NCBI GenBank assembly: GCA_932521025.1
Contig: OW051470.1
Span: 5,008,501-5,072,500, forward strand
DNA: 64,000 nucleotides
DNA from: Oscheius onirici
Lineage: Eukaryota > Nematoda > Chromadorea > Rhabditida > Rhabditidae
Direction of reading: 5' to 3'
The translations under genes and the position numbers were made by a program. Under the pieces are notes generated by a model. That model saw only the letters and a list, made by a program, of their open reading frames with translations. It did no database searches and was not told where the DNA came from. Shown piece after piece: positions 1 to 12,273 of this stretch (positions are counted from its first letter, which is position 1; the number at the start of each line of letters is the position of its first letter).

Positions 1-57
1 TCTCCGGGACGAGGGAAGGCTGGTTCGCAGAGAGCCAGATAGTAGAGATGAAGAGCG

Positions 58-2844
58 TCACGAGCACCGGAATTGAGAGACATTCGCGGGTGTTGATAGG
101 AAGAAACTTGGCTGGACAGAACCTAGAATAATATGTTTAGAGGAGAAGAAAGAAATGCTTGCCTCGAAGTTGGAGAGTTGTCTATTATCTCTTAAAGTAT
201 TTTCCATCATTTCAAGCTGTAGACGTTCCTCCTGGATGTGAGAACGACCAACAATAGATTCGACCTGTTCGACAGAGGGATGAAACGGATCGATTTCCGG
301 GAAATCAGCTGATAATGTAGATTATTTATTGAAAAATGTCGACTTACAAGCCGTTACGATCGAATTTCTCTTCGCAGTTTTGGATTTCTTGACAGACGGT
401 TCTTTTTTTATCTGTGCAGCACGAGCAGCTTCAATTGCTGCCTTCGAGATTCGCAGACGAAGAGGACCTGGATCTGACACGAATTATAAGCGAAGCCAGA
501 CAAAACAAGTTCGAGAGATCACTGACATGGAATAGATATCAACATTCTCAGTCGTCAACAACAAGTGCAAACTGTCGGCCGTATTGGAAAACCATTCTAC
601 GCAAAGAATCTTTTCAAAAACAGTGATCTGTTCGGCTATTTAAAAGCAACATACTTGACGAGGCCGTCGTTAGCTGTGGAGTGACTTGAGCTAGCTCTTC
701 TTTGATACGACTATCCAGCTGTTCGTCCAGTTTTCTCTTCAGAAGTCGTTTCTGATCGGAAGAAAGTATTTCTGGTTCCTTCTTTATCAAATATTGAAGA
801 CGCTGCATAGGCTTCAAGCCTGTCCATTTCTGAATTATCATCTTCTCAACTTCCAGCTGCGATAGCTGGGGCGCCATTTTTCGGAGCCTCTGCTGCTCAT
901 GAACAAGAAAATTGGCAAAAGCCAATCCTGAAATTGAAATGAAAAGTTGAATTAAACATGAATGAACCTTCTTTTTGACGCTGTGCCGCAGTAACTCCAC
1001 TTGATCCATTTTCCTGAACAGCACTGGGAAACGTTTCATTAAAGAAATAGAGAAGTTGAAAGCTCACCTGTTTGGAACAACAGCCGGCGGAGATGGTGAG
1101 TTCGGAGGTGATGAATCTGGCGATGGTCGACTTTCCGAAGCTCCTTCTGGAGCTACGGCAGCCACGGTCATAGCATTCGGTCTGCTCTGGAAAAAACCTT
1201 TCTTACGGATATTGAAAGAACTTTTTAAAGCAATATCTCGACTAATTAAGGAAAGGTGGCTTTCAGTAACTAAGTTTCTTTTCTTTGGAGAATTAATCAG
1301 GCTCAATTTTGTCAAAAAGAACAGCTGATACAATAAAAGATTGGTTGCAAACTGAAACCGTTGTGTACACTTTAGGTCTATCTCATGTGAGAACCCGTTA
1401 CGGTAAAGTATTTGAATACGCAATTGCGACTCCGTTCCATCTAAAACTACTACCTTGATCTTCTCCCATCCGTCTCCGTCTTTGTAGACGTAACCTGGAT
1501 GATTTGTACGAAGATGATAATTGCGAGTGGTACGTTCAGTCCATCTCTGATCACAGAACGGCACAGGACACGGGAAGTACTTTTTTGAAGCGTCACTGAA
1601 AACTGAAAAGTAAGAAAATATAAAGAAGCTTACTCCATAGGAAAAACGTCGTTGGCCCTTGAATTTCGGAAAGTTTTTGGAACTAGAACAGCCTGAACAG
1701 TCTTGCGTTTTTTCGGTTTTTTCTCTCGGACGATTTTGACTTCGTCTTGACCGGGAGTTTGTGTGACTGCGGACTGGGTGCACTCTCCCTCGTCCACTGG
1801 TTCAATTTTTACGATTACATTAACTTTGCTTCTGGTCACTCTGGAAGTCGGAACTGTCTGAGCAGACTTCACCTAAACATGGATGCATGCAAATGGAAAA
1901 AAACTCACGTGTCTTTCGCTACGTCGAAGAGAAGGGGTCGCCTGGGTTTCCTTGAATTTGCTCTTCTCAGCAGTTATCTGGTACTTTTCATAGTCCTGTG
2001 AAGTTTCTGGCTCTTTTTTGATCGGTCTCATTACTACTTCGGGAAACTCTTGTTCGGCGTCTTGAAGCTGAACCGATTTGCATTATTGCAAAAAGACTAA
2101 ATCACCTGTCTGCCACTTCTTGTGACCATTCTGTATATCGAAGCCACACTTTCATTCTGAATGGGACTCGATGGCTCGGCTTTGATCGAGGCAATAGCCA
2201 CAGGCAAATAGTCTTTAGCTTCATTTGATCGCCTTCTTCGCTTCGTAGGAGGGACGATATCGCTATTCACCTGAAAATAAAGGAATTTTCATATGAGAAT
2301 ACGTTTACCACTATGCCGCTCCTGGTGAGTTTAGAATTGGGAGGTGTTTTTACTTCTTCGATAGCTTCTTGCTTTACCGTCACCTTCTTTTGTTCAACAG
2401 TTACATCCAGTTCTTGCTTAACACTTCCACGAAGGATCGGCTTCTGTTGCGATTGTATCTATACCGTAAACTTGTATATTATAAAAACTTCAGATAACAC
2501 CTGTATGTCCTTTTTCGATGACCGCGGAGTCGACTTTCCGGAATTTCGGTTTCCCTTCAGTTCTGACGGTTTCCCTTCAGTTGAAAAAGTTTTTGTTGCA
2601 GAAATAGGTTTAGCAAAGCGAATTCTTCTGGGAACCGATCGAAGATCAGAACTTGGTTTAGTTTTAGCGGAACGAAGTCTGCCCGCACATTTGCCTAAAA
2701 ATTGCATAGTTAATTCAGACAAACAAAAAACAAACCAAGAGCTTGCACATTATTATTCGGCATGCTTCTGCTACGAGTTTTTTCTTTGTTGATGACCGAT
2801 AACTCAATTTTCTTCTTGTTACGAACGGCCTTCTTTTTTCCCAT
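58..2844 (-). CDS. Nuclear protein with C2H2 zinc finger and HMG-box-like domain
   Basis: A multi-exon minus-strand gene starts MGKKKAVRNKKK at 2844 and appears to end at a TGA at 58-60. I followed phase across several introns, for example 1873-1908 (36 nt), about 1590-1634, 1024-1067 (44 nt), about 918-960 and a longer one at about 473-655. The N-terminal half is basic and low-complexity, as in nuclear proteins. A C2H2 finger (C-x4-C, then H-x4-H, around FPCPVPFCDQRW) is encoded near 1500-1570. It is followed by a Ser/Pro-rich linker and a segment with HMG-box spacing (GLAFANFLVHEQQRLRKM, then IIQKWTGLKPMQRLQYL) near 790-930. The C-terminus is basic, then mixed. The role is inferred to be chromatin or transcription related; I do not recognise the family. 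The longest intron and the last exon are the least certain parts. Confidence 0.65.
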
Positions 2845-3373
2845 TTCTGAAGAAGATGGAGAAACTGAGAATCAAATCGAAGAAAAATACTCGAATCGAG
2901 CTGGAGCTTAAAACCTGATTTCAGGCGAACGATAGTACACCGAAGCTGTGAAATTTTTCGGAAATCCGATAGAGCTTCGGTTCGTTATTAGAATGCTTGT
3001 GTGGATAAGCAAAAATAAAAAGAAGGGACAATTTGTGAAAGAGAAACGATCAAACTCTGAATTCCAGTACAAAACAAAATTTTCAAATGCGTGGGAAATT
3101 GCGGCACGAGTTCGTTTCACTTTTTTTTCGGTCAGACGCTCTTGCTTCTATATATATTCGAACAACTCAAAGTTTTTCTACTAGAGTTCGACCCAGAAAT
3201 CATCAAGGAGTTCAAGTTGAAAGCTTTATTGTTCATGGAAACTTGATGAGAATGCATAGTTTGACCCATAATTGTTTGAGAGTGACTAAAAGTCGAATAA
3301 ACAGTCCAAATCGGATATGAGGGAATATTCGTGACATGGCCTTATTGGCTACGGTTGGACCGCAAAAAAGGTC
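2845..3373. other. Intergenic, no gene seen
   Basis: This AT-rich spacer lies between the start of the zinc-finger/HMG gene and the stop of the zig-8 gene. Short open frames on both strands lack splice-phase continuity and look like chance. It presumably holds the promoter of the zinc-finger gene. Confidence 0.5.
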
Positions 3374-5736
3374 TTATAAAATAAGAGATAGAACGAAAGT
3401 TAGTATCGAAAAAGACAAAATAGAAGAGCTGCTCCTCTGTGCTTCTGCTCTGGTATTGACGTGAACGAGCTGGTTGGCTTTCAAATAGCTGTTCTGACAA
3501 GCATAGTCTCCGTCATCGTCCATGGTAGCTGACCTTAAACATGAAATTACAACATGTAGACAACTTGACTACCGTATCCTGACTGTGTGGATCACAACTC
3601 CCGTAGCTCTCTTGACTTTCCACACATATTCTGAAACGTTTGTGTCGGACTAACATAGTTATGGTGAGATTAGTATCCCGCAGTGAGGTAATCCTGTTAC
3701 GAATTCGAAAGACCTACTGCCTGTATCATTTAGAAGATTAATCAATTGACCGTCGCGAGTCCAGTAGATGTCGTCTTCGGCTGAATCTCCTAGAGCAACT
3801 GTACAGTTTAGAAGAACCTCGTCGCCGTTCATATTGGCCATCAATTTGGCAGTTTTCTCTGAAACAAGGACCATGTCTGCCAATAACTGACTCACTCGAG
3901 TTCATGAGAGACGGAGTCGGAGCCTCTTTGACGTCCAGATAAACGGCATAAACACTGCTAACTGGTTCCGTGTTGATCTCACACAAGTAGCAGCCAGAGT
4001 CGCTGATTTCGGTTCGTCTGCAAGTTCTCTCTACGAAGTTGGCTGAAGAGTCTTCTGACACCCCTCTGAGGTAATCCCATTGGACGAGTATCCCGCTGAT
4101 TGAGTATCTAGGAGTTGCGGCAAATCGTGTGGAACAAACTCTTCTCTTTAGGAAAAGATCCCTTTTCTAACAAGAGGACTCTTAATGGCGTGTGAATGAC
4201 CGTAACACAACACTCCTATTGTTTGGACCCCAATGTTAGATGCGCCATTTGGCAGCTTGGCCACTTATGAATCATGTATGCTAATGAGATACGCCAGGTT
4301 GTGTCCTCTTCGACAATATGTTGCCAACCTGATTATGAGTATCCAATCCTCGTCTGTCTTCTTCGAGACTTGGAATCTCGGGTCACTGGTGAACGACTGC
4401 TGTCCGGCTGTCAATAGCGCTTGGTCGGCTGCCCTTGTCCATGCCACCTGAAATGGATCAAATTGAATGAGCTTTGGCTTTGACCGCCGTCGTGAATGCG
4501 AACAGACCGGCTGACTGCACCTTTCCACAAACCTCTAGCCCCTAATTAGCATAATTAATTGACAGGTGCCGAGACGGCAAGACAATCCCCTAGAGGACAC
4601 TCTAATTGCATAAGGAGCTATTTAAGATTGAGCAGGAGCTCTTTTTTCTGAATAGACGTTCTCACCGAGTCAGAATCGGAAATTATGTCACAATTCTAAA
4701 GCTCACCTGCTGTCCAGATCCTTTCTGAGTCTTGCAGTGCAGATAGGCTGGTTGTTGAGAATGTACCGTGATGATGTTTTGTGTTGGATTCTCTACAGCC
4801 GCCCGTTCCTGTCGCAGACACTGAAGTATCTCCGGCGTTACAGCCGATCCTGAAATCCAGTAATAGCCTCCATCTGAATGACCCTTCCGGAATTAGCATC
4901 ATCACTCTCTTCGTTCCGGACAACTTCCGATCAGAAGGGCTATCAAAATGCAAATGTGGACTCGTCAAAGCCAGTGTTGACAGACTATGAAAGCTGCCGC
5001 CAAATTGAGAGGGTGGTCCATCCCGAGAGACGGTCGACTATCGCGAGAACGCCTTTCTCGAGTTCGGACGATAATTGCCCTCAGCTTTGATTTATGCATG
5101 TGCAGCCAACGACAGCAGGCGTCAGCTCGGCCACTCGTTCAAACTCAAACTGTTGACAGACTCTATTGTGTAAATAAAAATTTCTTGTTTGGACCCTGTT
5201 CCTCTGACTGAACGTCGCTCAGACATAGTTATGCAAATGGCCAGCGTGCTGTCGAAAAATTTGTTCGGGTCCTTCCTGAATGGACGCAGCAACCTAGCGG
5301 AACAAATGTAGTGAGTTCCATCTCTGAATGAATGATATTCCCCGGTGACCAGGAGGGAGCGGAGATGGGCCACGACAAACAGATAATAGACACACGAGGT
5401 CTTCAGAAGAGGGCAATTGATGGCGAACATAAGGCTACCCTCTTTCACCAGTTGTCTTTCTCTGACAACAGATGCCGGGAGACTGTCTAATCCAGAGATA
5501 AACAGTCGGTCCGCCGCGGCAACCCTCTACACGTTAATCCCGGCCTATCAGGTTACCTTAATCCGGTAAAGAAACACCTGCTAACAGTGAGTGGACCGAC
5601 TAATGAGGTCGTTTGAAAGAATAGTCAAAACTACAAATTAGATTACTCTTGAGATTACGGTAGATCTTTTATTGAAAAGAACGATATACGTACCGTAATC
5701 AATAGAAAGTAGAATTGCAGCTAGTAATGGAAGCAT
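3374..5736 (-). CDS. zig-8: Two-immunoglobulin-domain cell-surface protein, ZIG-8-like
   Basis: Seven exons splice in phase to about 260 aa. A signal peptide (MLPLLAAILLSIDYG) is encoded at 5736-5694. Ig domain 1 runs from PAYLHC through VAWTRAADQALLTAG to DSGCYLCEINTEP. Ig domain 2 runs from GDEVLLNCTV through DDIYWTRDGQLINL to DDDGDYACQN. A Ser-rich spacer and hydrophobic tail (SILSFSILTFVLSLIL) end at the TAA at 3374-3376, which suggests a GPI-anchor signal. Each Ig domain keeps its Cys pair and Trp. The motif order, length and C-terminal tail agree with what I remember of C. elegans ZIG-8, a secreted or surface protein related to lachesin and DIP proteins that acts in the nervous system. 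Intron 1 is about 830 nt, unusually long for this window. An intron of about 75 nt (GTAGGT to GTTTCAG) is needed to keep domain 2 in frame. Confidence 0.85.
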
Positions 5737-5910
5737 CTCCTAGAGACGAATAACGCGAGAGACGACTTCTTCTGGTAGTCGTGAATATGAGGCGGAGCTG
5801 CCAGTTGTCGCCCAAACCACGCCCCTTGCTCGGAAGGTCAACCCTTCTGTTTGACTCGCCGCGCGAGAAATGAGATAATCACCCGTCCGGTGAAAGTACT
5901 CATCCCCGTT

Positions 5911-6134
5911 GATCCAATTAGTCACCGATGGTCCTCTAATAGAGAGTCTGAAGAGCCGGACAGATGAATCTAAAGTTCTTACATTACTAGAGGATTGTCT
6001 GGCGGAGGCTATTGTTTTGAATATCGCGATATTTGTCCAAATCTCGGCTACTGGCAGCCAGTCTCCCGTTGCTTATTGTCGCTTTGGAGGCCGAGAAAGC
6101 AAAGACTAGCCATCAAAACCTCTTTTCATTATGG
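5911..6134. repeat. Duplicated fragment, decayed copy
   Basis: This ~224-bp segment is clearly homologous, with few mismatches and small indels, to 8658-8880 in the same orientation. Read on the minus strand, the 8658 copy keeps an open frame (FAFSASKATISNGRL, then SSRDLDKYRVF). This copy has one extra base inside KYR and runs quickly to a stop. It looks like a degraded duplicate of a coding fragment rather than a terminal repeat of a mobile element, although the two copies do bracket one gene. Confidence 0.8.
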
Positions 6135-6290
6135 CTGGACGACGACGACCGCGATGACAAAATGGCCGAGGAACGATATTTTTGATTTTTCCTTGAAATT
6201 GTATGAACAAATTGCCAAAATTCATTTTGTATTTCCGAATATGCTCTTTTAATTGGAATCACATACAAGAAAAATGCTTGAGTAGTTATC

Positions 6291-8491
6291 TCAGGTACGA
6301 TAATAACTATTCAGAAGGTCACGGAAATCAACGGGATCAAAAGTCGCATCGGGGTCTTCTTTGTATCCAGAAAAGTCTATTGGAAAGTGGTAGGCAATCG
6401 CAACGAGAATCAGGTCACATTCCATCAGTTCACCGAACATGTGAATATTTGAATAACATAAAATTGCACAACCACCGAATATGTTTGAACCCATTACGAT
6501 AGCAAGAGAGACATTGTTAGGGTTGGCGACAAGAAATATTGAGTAGGGATCGTGACCTTCCGGAAGAGCGTAGTAAACAGTACGTGGCCCAAGGATTGCT
6601 CTGCTCATAGCTGTCGCTGATGCACGGATGCAAATACCGAGAACGGTTGCCTTGAAGTTCCAGGTTCCTGATCGCCACGCCTAGAAACTCATTTGTTGAG
6701 ATAAGAGGGGTAAGTGGTGGAAAGTACCCCCCCCCCCTAAGATTCGGGATTCCGAGAAGAACTCTTCACTTCCTAGCTCATGCTTAGTAACTTTAATGAG
6801 TTCTACAACTTTGCAGAACATCTCAAAGCTGGAAAAGTTGAGCGTTTTCTAGATTATTATTTTCGAAGTGCGGAAAATTGTGTGGGGGGGGGCTGAAGTA
6901 AACGGGTTGAATCGGGAAAATACCCAAAAAAATTCACTTGAAATTCTCTCGCGTCTCTGTGTGTGTGTCTGTCGGAAGCTTTAATTGGCAATCAAAATGG
7001 AGCAATTTGTGCGCACAATTAAGGGGAAAGGAGTTAGTGTAACAAGTTTAGACTAGTCAATTTGCAAGTGAAAGTAGACTTTATTTTTGACTGGGATAGT
7101 TTCCAGACAGTAGAGTATCAAGTGTGGGTTAGGAATACGGGAAAGGGGGTTTCTACTATAACTTTAGCCCCAACGGGGTGAACAAGAGAACAGGGATAGG
7201 GGAGAACAGGAGCACGGACAGGGATGCGAGAAAGAGGGGCAGAGGGACAGTGAGACAGATGGACAGTGGGACAGAGGGACAGAGAAGGACAGAGATCTGT
7301 CTTTGTCCTTGCATATTATCTTTTTGCTTCGTGTACATGATTTAAGCTACTCTTATCTATTAATTGATCTGGAGAGGGATCAAATAGCAAACTGTTAACT
7401 GTTATCTGTTTTGAAAAGGACAAAACTAAGTCACTTAGCCCCGGAGGGGCGTAGCACAACTTGTATATAAAATACCTCAACGATTCGAGCAATTAATGGC
7501 AGTGATGCTGCGCTTAAATCTCTCAAAAGAACCTTCGTAAACGACATTAGAAGCTCCTCCATTACGGCAGGTTCCTCTGAGTAGTCTTTAATAAATATTG
7601 CTTTTACTTTCTGAAATTATTTTTTCGAAATTAAGTATATAGGCCAGAATTCTAACCAGCTTGTCGATGTTCTCCCAATTCGAAAAGGAATGTAAACTGT
7701 ATACTTCACAGCCGAATATCCAAGGCTTCAGTTTCAATAAGTTGATCTTTTCTTCGTCAAACACTTGCAGGCGCATTACAACAGTCATGAATGGCCATTT
7801 CATCCGATTTAGAAGAGTATGAAAGTATTCCTCTTTCCAAACCGCAGCTGTTGATTGAAAAGTGAAGGGAAGAATCGAATTGGGCTCCACAATTTGATGT
7901 TTAAGCGGTAGAAGCGAATTGGGATTTCCAAGCTGCAGTTCACTAGTGTCTACCATTCCAAAGGGAATTATCCGCTCTAGAACAATTTCTGACCTGGAAT
8001 ACTTCGGCTCAAAAGACAAATTGATGCGACATGGAAACTGCGTTGCGTTGCGTTGCCAAATCTTAACTTTCCTCGAATAATCCTTATGTTGAACCCTGTC
8101 AATAATTTGCTCAAGAGTGTGAGCGTACTCTTGCTTAACCTCATCGACCGGGCAAAGGCTCGAGAATGCATCTAAACTTGGTCCAAACTTTTTGATACAA
8201 CCTTTCTACCTTTGAGAAGACGGCTAAACAGTCCTTGTCAGAGATTTCGTTCAAATTGAGTGGCTCTGGTGGAGGGAAAGAATTATTGTCTCTCTTGGAA
8301 ATAACTTCCAAGTACTGGGTTTTCAGGAAGTCATTGTTCGTTATCGTATCCAACTGGGAAACTAAAAGGTTCCTCTTCCTTCTGAATTCTTCGTCGCTGA
8401 GCTGAATGAAGAAAGTAACTTTGAGCCTTGGGAGATGTCTTACCTTGGATATATGAACATCACTGTCCGTCCAGAACTCTTCTGAACCCAT
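6291..8491 (-). CDS. Unrecognised multi-exon protein
   Basis: The proposed start is MGSEEFWTDSDVHISK at 8491, preceded by acceptor-like sequence (TTCTTGTAG). Exons then encode LSDEEFRRKRNLLVSQLDT, a segment with KGCIKKFGPSLDAFSS, and a long stretch (YSRKVKIWQRNATQFPC to PWIFGCEVYSLHSFSNW). Further exons encode DYSEEPAVMEELLMSFTK and AWRSGTWNFKATVLGICIR, with the end at LLNSYYRT at 6291. Phases agree for the last two junctions, including a ~775-nt intron that carries a dispersed repeat. The junction near 8200 is unresolved: two overlapping frames are open and I could not choose a splice. No TM segment or catalytic motif stands out. I do not recognise the family. The last exon could belong to a separate gene. 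Confidence 0.45.
6951..7230. repeat. Dispersed repeat, copy 1
   Basis: This segment starts in a CTGTGTGTGTCTGTC run and continues through GAAGCTTTAATTGGCAAT, TCAATTTGCAAGTG and TTTCCAGACAGTAGAG to a purine-rich AGGGACAG tail. It matches 21940-22225 with moderate divergence. Short TTAGCCC...GGGGCG modules related to the same family recur at 7163, 7436, 22640 and 23549. No transposase ORF is visible, so it is probably a non-autonomous element. Here it lies in an intron of the unrecognised gene at 6291-8491. Confidence 0.75.
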
Positions 8492-8973
8492 TAAAGAACC
8501 CAGTCTAGAACTACAAGAAGAAGTTCGGAAGTTTATTATCGATTTTGCAGCAAGGCCGCTTCGATTTGACAGAGTATTGGACAATCAATAAATGAGACAA
8601 AGATGGACAATTGTAGAACAGTTACTCGATACGGTGGTAACTATTGAATGGCTCGCTGATCCAATTATAAGTCACCGATGGTCCTCAAATAGAGTCTGAA
8701 AAACCGGCAGACGAGTCAAAAATTCTTACATTACTAGAGGATTGTCTGGCGGAGGCTAATGTTTTGAATACGCGATATTTGTCCAAATCTCGGCTACTGA
8801 CAGCCAGTCTCCCGTTGCTTATTGTCGCTTTGGAGGCCGAGAATGCAAAGACTAGCCATCAAAACCTCCTTCCATTATGGTTGCTTACTCTTCCGCAACG
8901 ATGCTCCCAGTGATTGGAAGAAATGGCAAAAGACGCAATTTATTCACCGGAATTACACATACACAAGTTTTGG
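8492..8973. other. Spacer holding the better-preserved duplicated fragment
   Basis: Between the start of the unrecognised gene and the gankyrin stop lies 8658-8880, the intact partner of the 5911-6134 repeat. On the minus strand it has a good acceptor (GATGGCTAG), a 40-codon open frame and a GTAAGA donor. It could therefore be a real exon, but I could not attach it in phase to any neighbour. Confidence 0.5.
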
Positions 8974-9901
8974 TCACTGTTCTATGGTACTTGCACGTTC
9001 TTCCGCCTTCTTCAGCTTTGTACGCAGAGTAGAGGTTTGAACAACACTCAGCGGAGTCTTACCGTCCTAAGTTTGATGTTGGAAGAGAATAAATCAGACA
9101 CTACTTTGTTTTCAATTTCCAGCTGAGCTCCCTTCATCACAAGCGCTATGGCGACATCTTCCCTCGATTCCTCACATGCCACGTATCTGAATCGAGTATT
9201 CCATCATTGGAAAGGAAGGACGAGCACTTACAGAGGAGTATTGCCTTCGCTGTCACGCATATCCACTCGAATTTTCGATTGAGCTAACAGCATGTGTACA
9301 ATATAAACCCTTTTTTTTCAAAAGCTTCAATAAAATGATTACTTGTTCATGTCCTTGACTGGCAGCTCTGTGTAGCGGAGTGGCTCCGAGTTTGTCAGTA
9401 GAATTGACATCAGCTCCACTTTCAATCAAAAGGTGAACAATCTTAACACGATTAACGCAAGTTTAAAATAAATACCTCTTTGTGGTTTTTACTAGCAGCA
9501 TAATGAAGAGACGTCTGTCCGTTCTTGTTCTTTGCATTGACGTTGACTTGTGGCAAAGACAGAAGATGACGAACAAGAGCAGTTCGTCCAGCTGACGACG
9601 AAATCATCAAAGGAGTCCAACCGATCTCATCAGGACAATCGACAGCTTCGGGATTCATGTTGCAAGCGTATTGGAAGATTTGAAGACATCCACCAACGGC
9701 CGCATAATGCTCGGTACCACGGTGGGAATCATCACGGGCCGTGAGAAGAGCCTCTTGACGAGTCAGCAAGCGTTTGGCGTCCTAAATATTGTATATGAGA
9801 AAGGTTAGCTGAGAACTGACGTCTTCTTTGCCTTCTCGGAGAAGATCGGACAGTTGACGAAGCAAATCGCAGATTTTGGGCTCTTTGACTTCGTTCGACA
9901 T
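8974..9901 (-). CDS. PSMD10: Gankyrin-type ankyrin-repeat proteasome chaperone (PSMD10 homologue)
   Basis: The protein starts MSNEVKEPKICDLLRQL at 9901, directly after an unpaired TTTTTAG acceptor. It contains about six ankyrin repeats with classic signatures (DEIGWTPLMISSSAGR, NKNGQTSLHYAASKNH, DKLGATPLHRAASQGH, DSEGNTPLYVACEES), a final DGKTPLSVVQ and a basic C-terminus ending at the TGA at 8974-8976. The layout and the IENK/DGKTPL end match gankyrin, which binds the 26S proteasome ATPase Rpt3 during base assembly. Introns are 40-60 nt. Its ATG is 138 nt downstream of the SEC20 stop, so it is probably the last gene of the operon-like cluster at 9.0-12.3 kb. Family membership rests on repeat number and length; other short ankyrin proteins are possible. 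Confidence 0.8.
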
Positions 9902-10039
9902 CTAAAAAGATAACAGTAACATAGTGAAATGTTTCGAATAAGAGGTTGGTTTTGAAACCAGAAACGAGACAAAAAGTTTAGGAAAAAAGTTTTATGCACA
10001 TACCTACAGACACCGGACTTTCCCAAATATGACAGGCAG

Positions 10040-10943
10040 TTAAAATATCCAAAATTTAGAAATAACTCGTTTTTGCAGGATGTAATAAATGACAAGAAAG
10101 TAGCATATCATGGCCAGAGCGATGAGTATCTTGTCAGTCAGCTCGCGACGTTCATATTTGGATAGCAATTTGTTTCCCGTCTGAACTGGTCGGTAAGAAA
10201 GAAAACCCGTTTTTAAATACCTGGATATGCCCAGATTGAGACTCGTACTCGCCATGGGTTTGGGCTAAAACGGTACTGGAGTGGACAAGGATGTCCATCG
10301 TCTGTTCGCTGTGAGTTACTTGTTGTCCCATTCTAGCAACCAGATCGGACAGCTTCTCCGTCGTCTGAAAGCCACTATTTGATGAAGAAAATAATAGCTG
10401 ACCTTTCTCGCATTTTCTTGGACAGTTGATTGATCTTGTTCGCGTCGTCGTTGTTCAAAATCTTCGTTGAGGAGATTACTACGAGCGGATTCGGCTAAAA
10501 TATAATCTTGAAGAGAAGAAGAACACACGTACTGATCCTTTTTCTAGCTTTAACTGTGGCTTGTCTCATCTGTCTCGTGTTCTCTTCAAGTTCAGTCGAA
10601 TGTCTTTCTACCTCCTTGTTCAGCTTCAGCTGTTCTGATCTCGACGGCATCTGAAATTTAGTTTATAAAAGATACAAACGGCCTCACTCGAGGAACAAGA
10701 GAAGAGACCGAGTCAATTTTAGTTCGAAGAGAGGCCAGCAACGCTTTGATCTCCTTCGTTTCTTCGAGTAAACTTCGTTCTTCAGTTATGTACTGGCTAA
10801 ACGACAGTTTTATGAAGAAAAAAAAGTTTGGAATGGAACCTGACAGCTGTAATCCTCTGCTTCGCCATGGTATCAAGCCGAAGAATTTCTTGATTGAGGA
10901 GATGGACCTCCAGAATTATCCGATCGGAGACTGCCGGAGCCAT
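10040..10943 (-). CDS. BNIP1: SEC20/BNIP1-type SNARE
   Basis: The start is MAPAVSDRIILEVHLL at 10943, two bases after a TTTTGTTTTAG acceptor. Five or more short introns splice in phase. The protein is coiled-coil rich (SLLEETKEIKALLASLRTKI; SEQLKLNKEVERHS). It has a SNARE-like stretch (TTEKLSDLVARMGQQVTHSEQ), then the diagnostic LLSKYERRELTDKILIALA, a single C-terminal TM anchor and a short tail ending KRVISKFWIF. The KYxRRELTDK-plus-TM signature is characteristic of Sec20/BNIP1, the ER SNARE for Golgi-to-ER retrograde transport. It is third in the same-strand cluster, 208 nt after COX17 and 138 nt before gankyrin. Confidence 0.92.
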
Positions 10944-11151
10944 TTCTAAAACAAAACGAATAGTGTTCATTTTACAACTTTGCAATAAGTGAAAGTGCTA
11001 ATCACACGTATATATCGGTCATATCTGAACAAGTTTAAGTCCTTTTATTTGTAAGCAATGTGGTAACTGTAAATTCAGCAAACAAAACTAAAACTGATGA
11101 AAAACGACTGTCTAAAGCCATATTTGAGCGTCTTCAACTATCATAAACGGA

Positions 11152-11378
11152 TCATATGTTGAATCCTGCAGCTCTCATGCACTCCTTGTGAGCTTCTATC
11201 AATTTTCCGCAGTTTTCTTCTCCATTCTCGATGATGCACTGATCTCGTATCTAAAGACTGTTTTCATGCATTCTGGAATTTATACACTAACCCTTTTAGT
11301 ATCAGGACAGGCACAACAAGCTTTCAACTTTTTTTCTCCATCAGCAGGAGCTGAAGTTTTAGGCTTTTCTTCGGGCAT
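11152..11378 (-). CDS. COX17: COX17 copper chaperone
   Basis: Two exons encode about 60 aa starting [17 protein letters not shown]. The copper site [10 protein letters not shown] keeps the adjacent Cys pair. After an intron near 11240-11290 come [17 protein letters not shown] and [11 protein letters not shown], giving the twin Cx9C motif of the coiled-coil-helix fold. COX17 delivers Cu(I) to SCO1 and COX11 in the mitochondrial intermembrane space for cytochrome oxidase assembly. Length and all Cys positions match the family. The ATG is preceded by an acceptor-like GTGTAGG. It is second in the cluster, 177 nt after the UBE2K stop. Confidence 0.95.
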
Positions 11379-11555
11379 CCTACACGTTAAAAACGGAGAT
11401 AAAAAGCCTAGTCAAGAGATGGAAATGATATGAACATATGCTCCGTGTCAAGATAATTTGGGGATATACAATTTTTATTTGAGAAAAGAATGATTCGAAC
11501 AAGAGACGGTAAGACACGATATTGAGATGATACCGGATGAATTTTGAATTTACAA

Positions 11556-12273
<718 letters not shown>

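Noticed and set aside
3698-3717. A 20-nt intron in the second Ig domain of the zig-8 gene
   Set aside because: It would keep one frame open, but a ~75-nt intron with a good GTTTCAG acceptor restores a better Ig sequence and correct phase with the next exon.
5122-5448. 108-codon minus-strand ORF
   Set aside because: It lies inside zig-8 intron 1, has no splice links and no family features.
5911-8880. LTR retrotransposon bounded by the 220-bp repeats
   Set aside because: No TG...CA ends, primer-binding site or gag/pol frames; the right copy reads like an exon.
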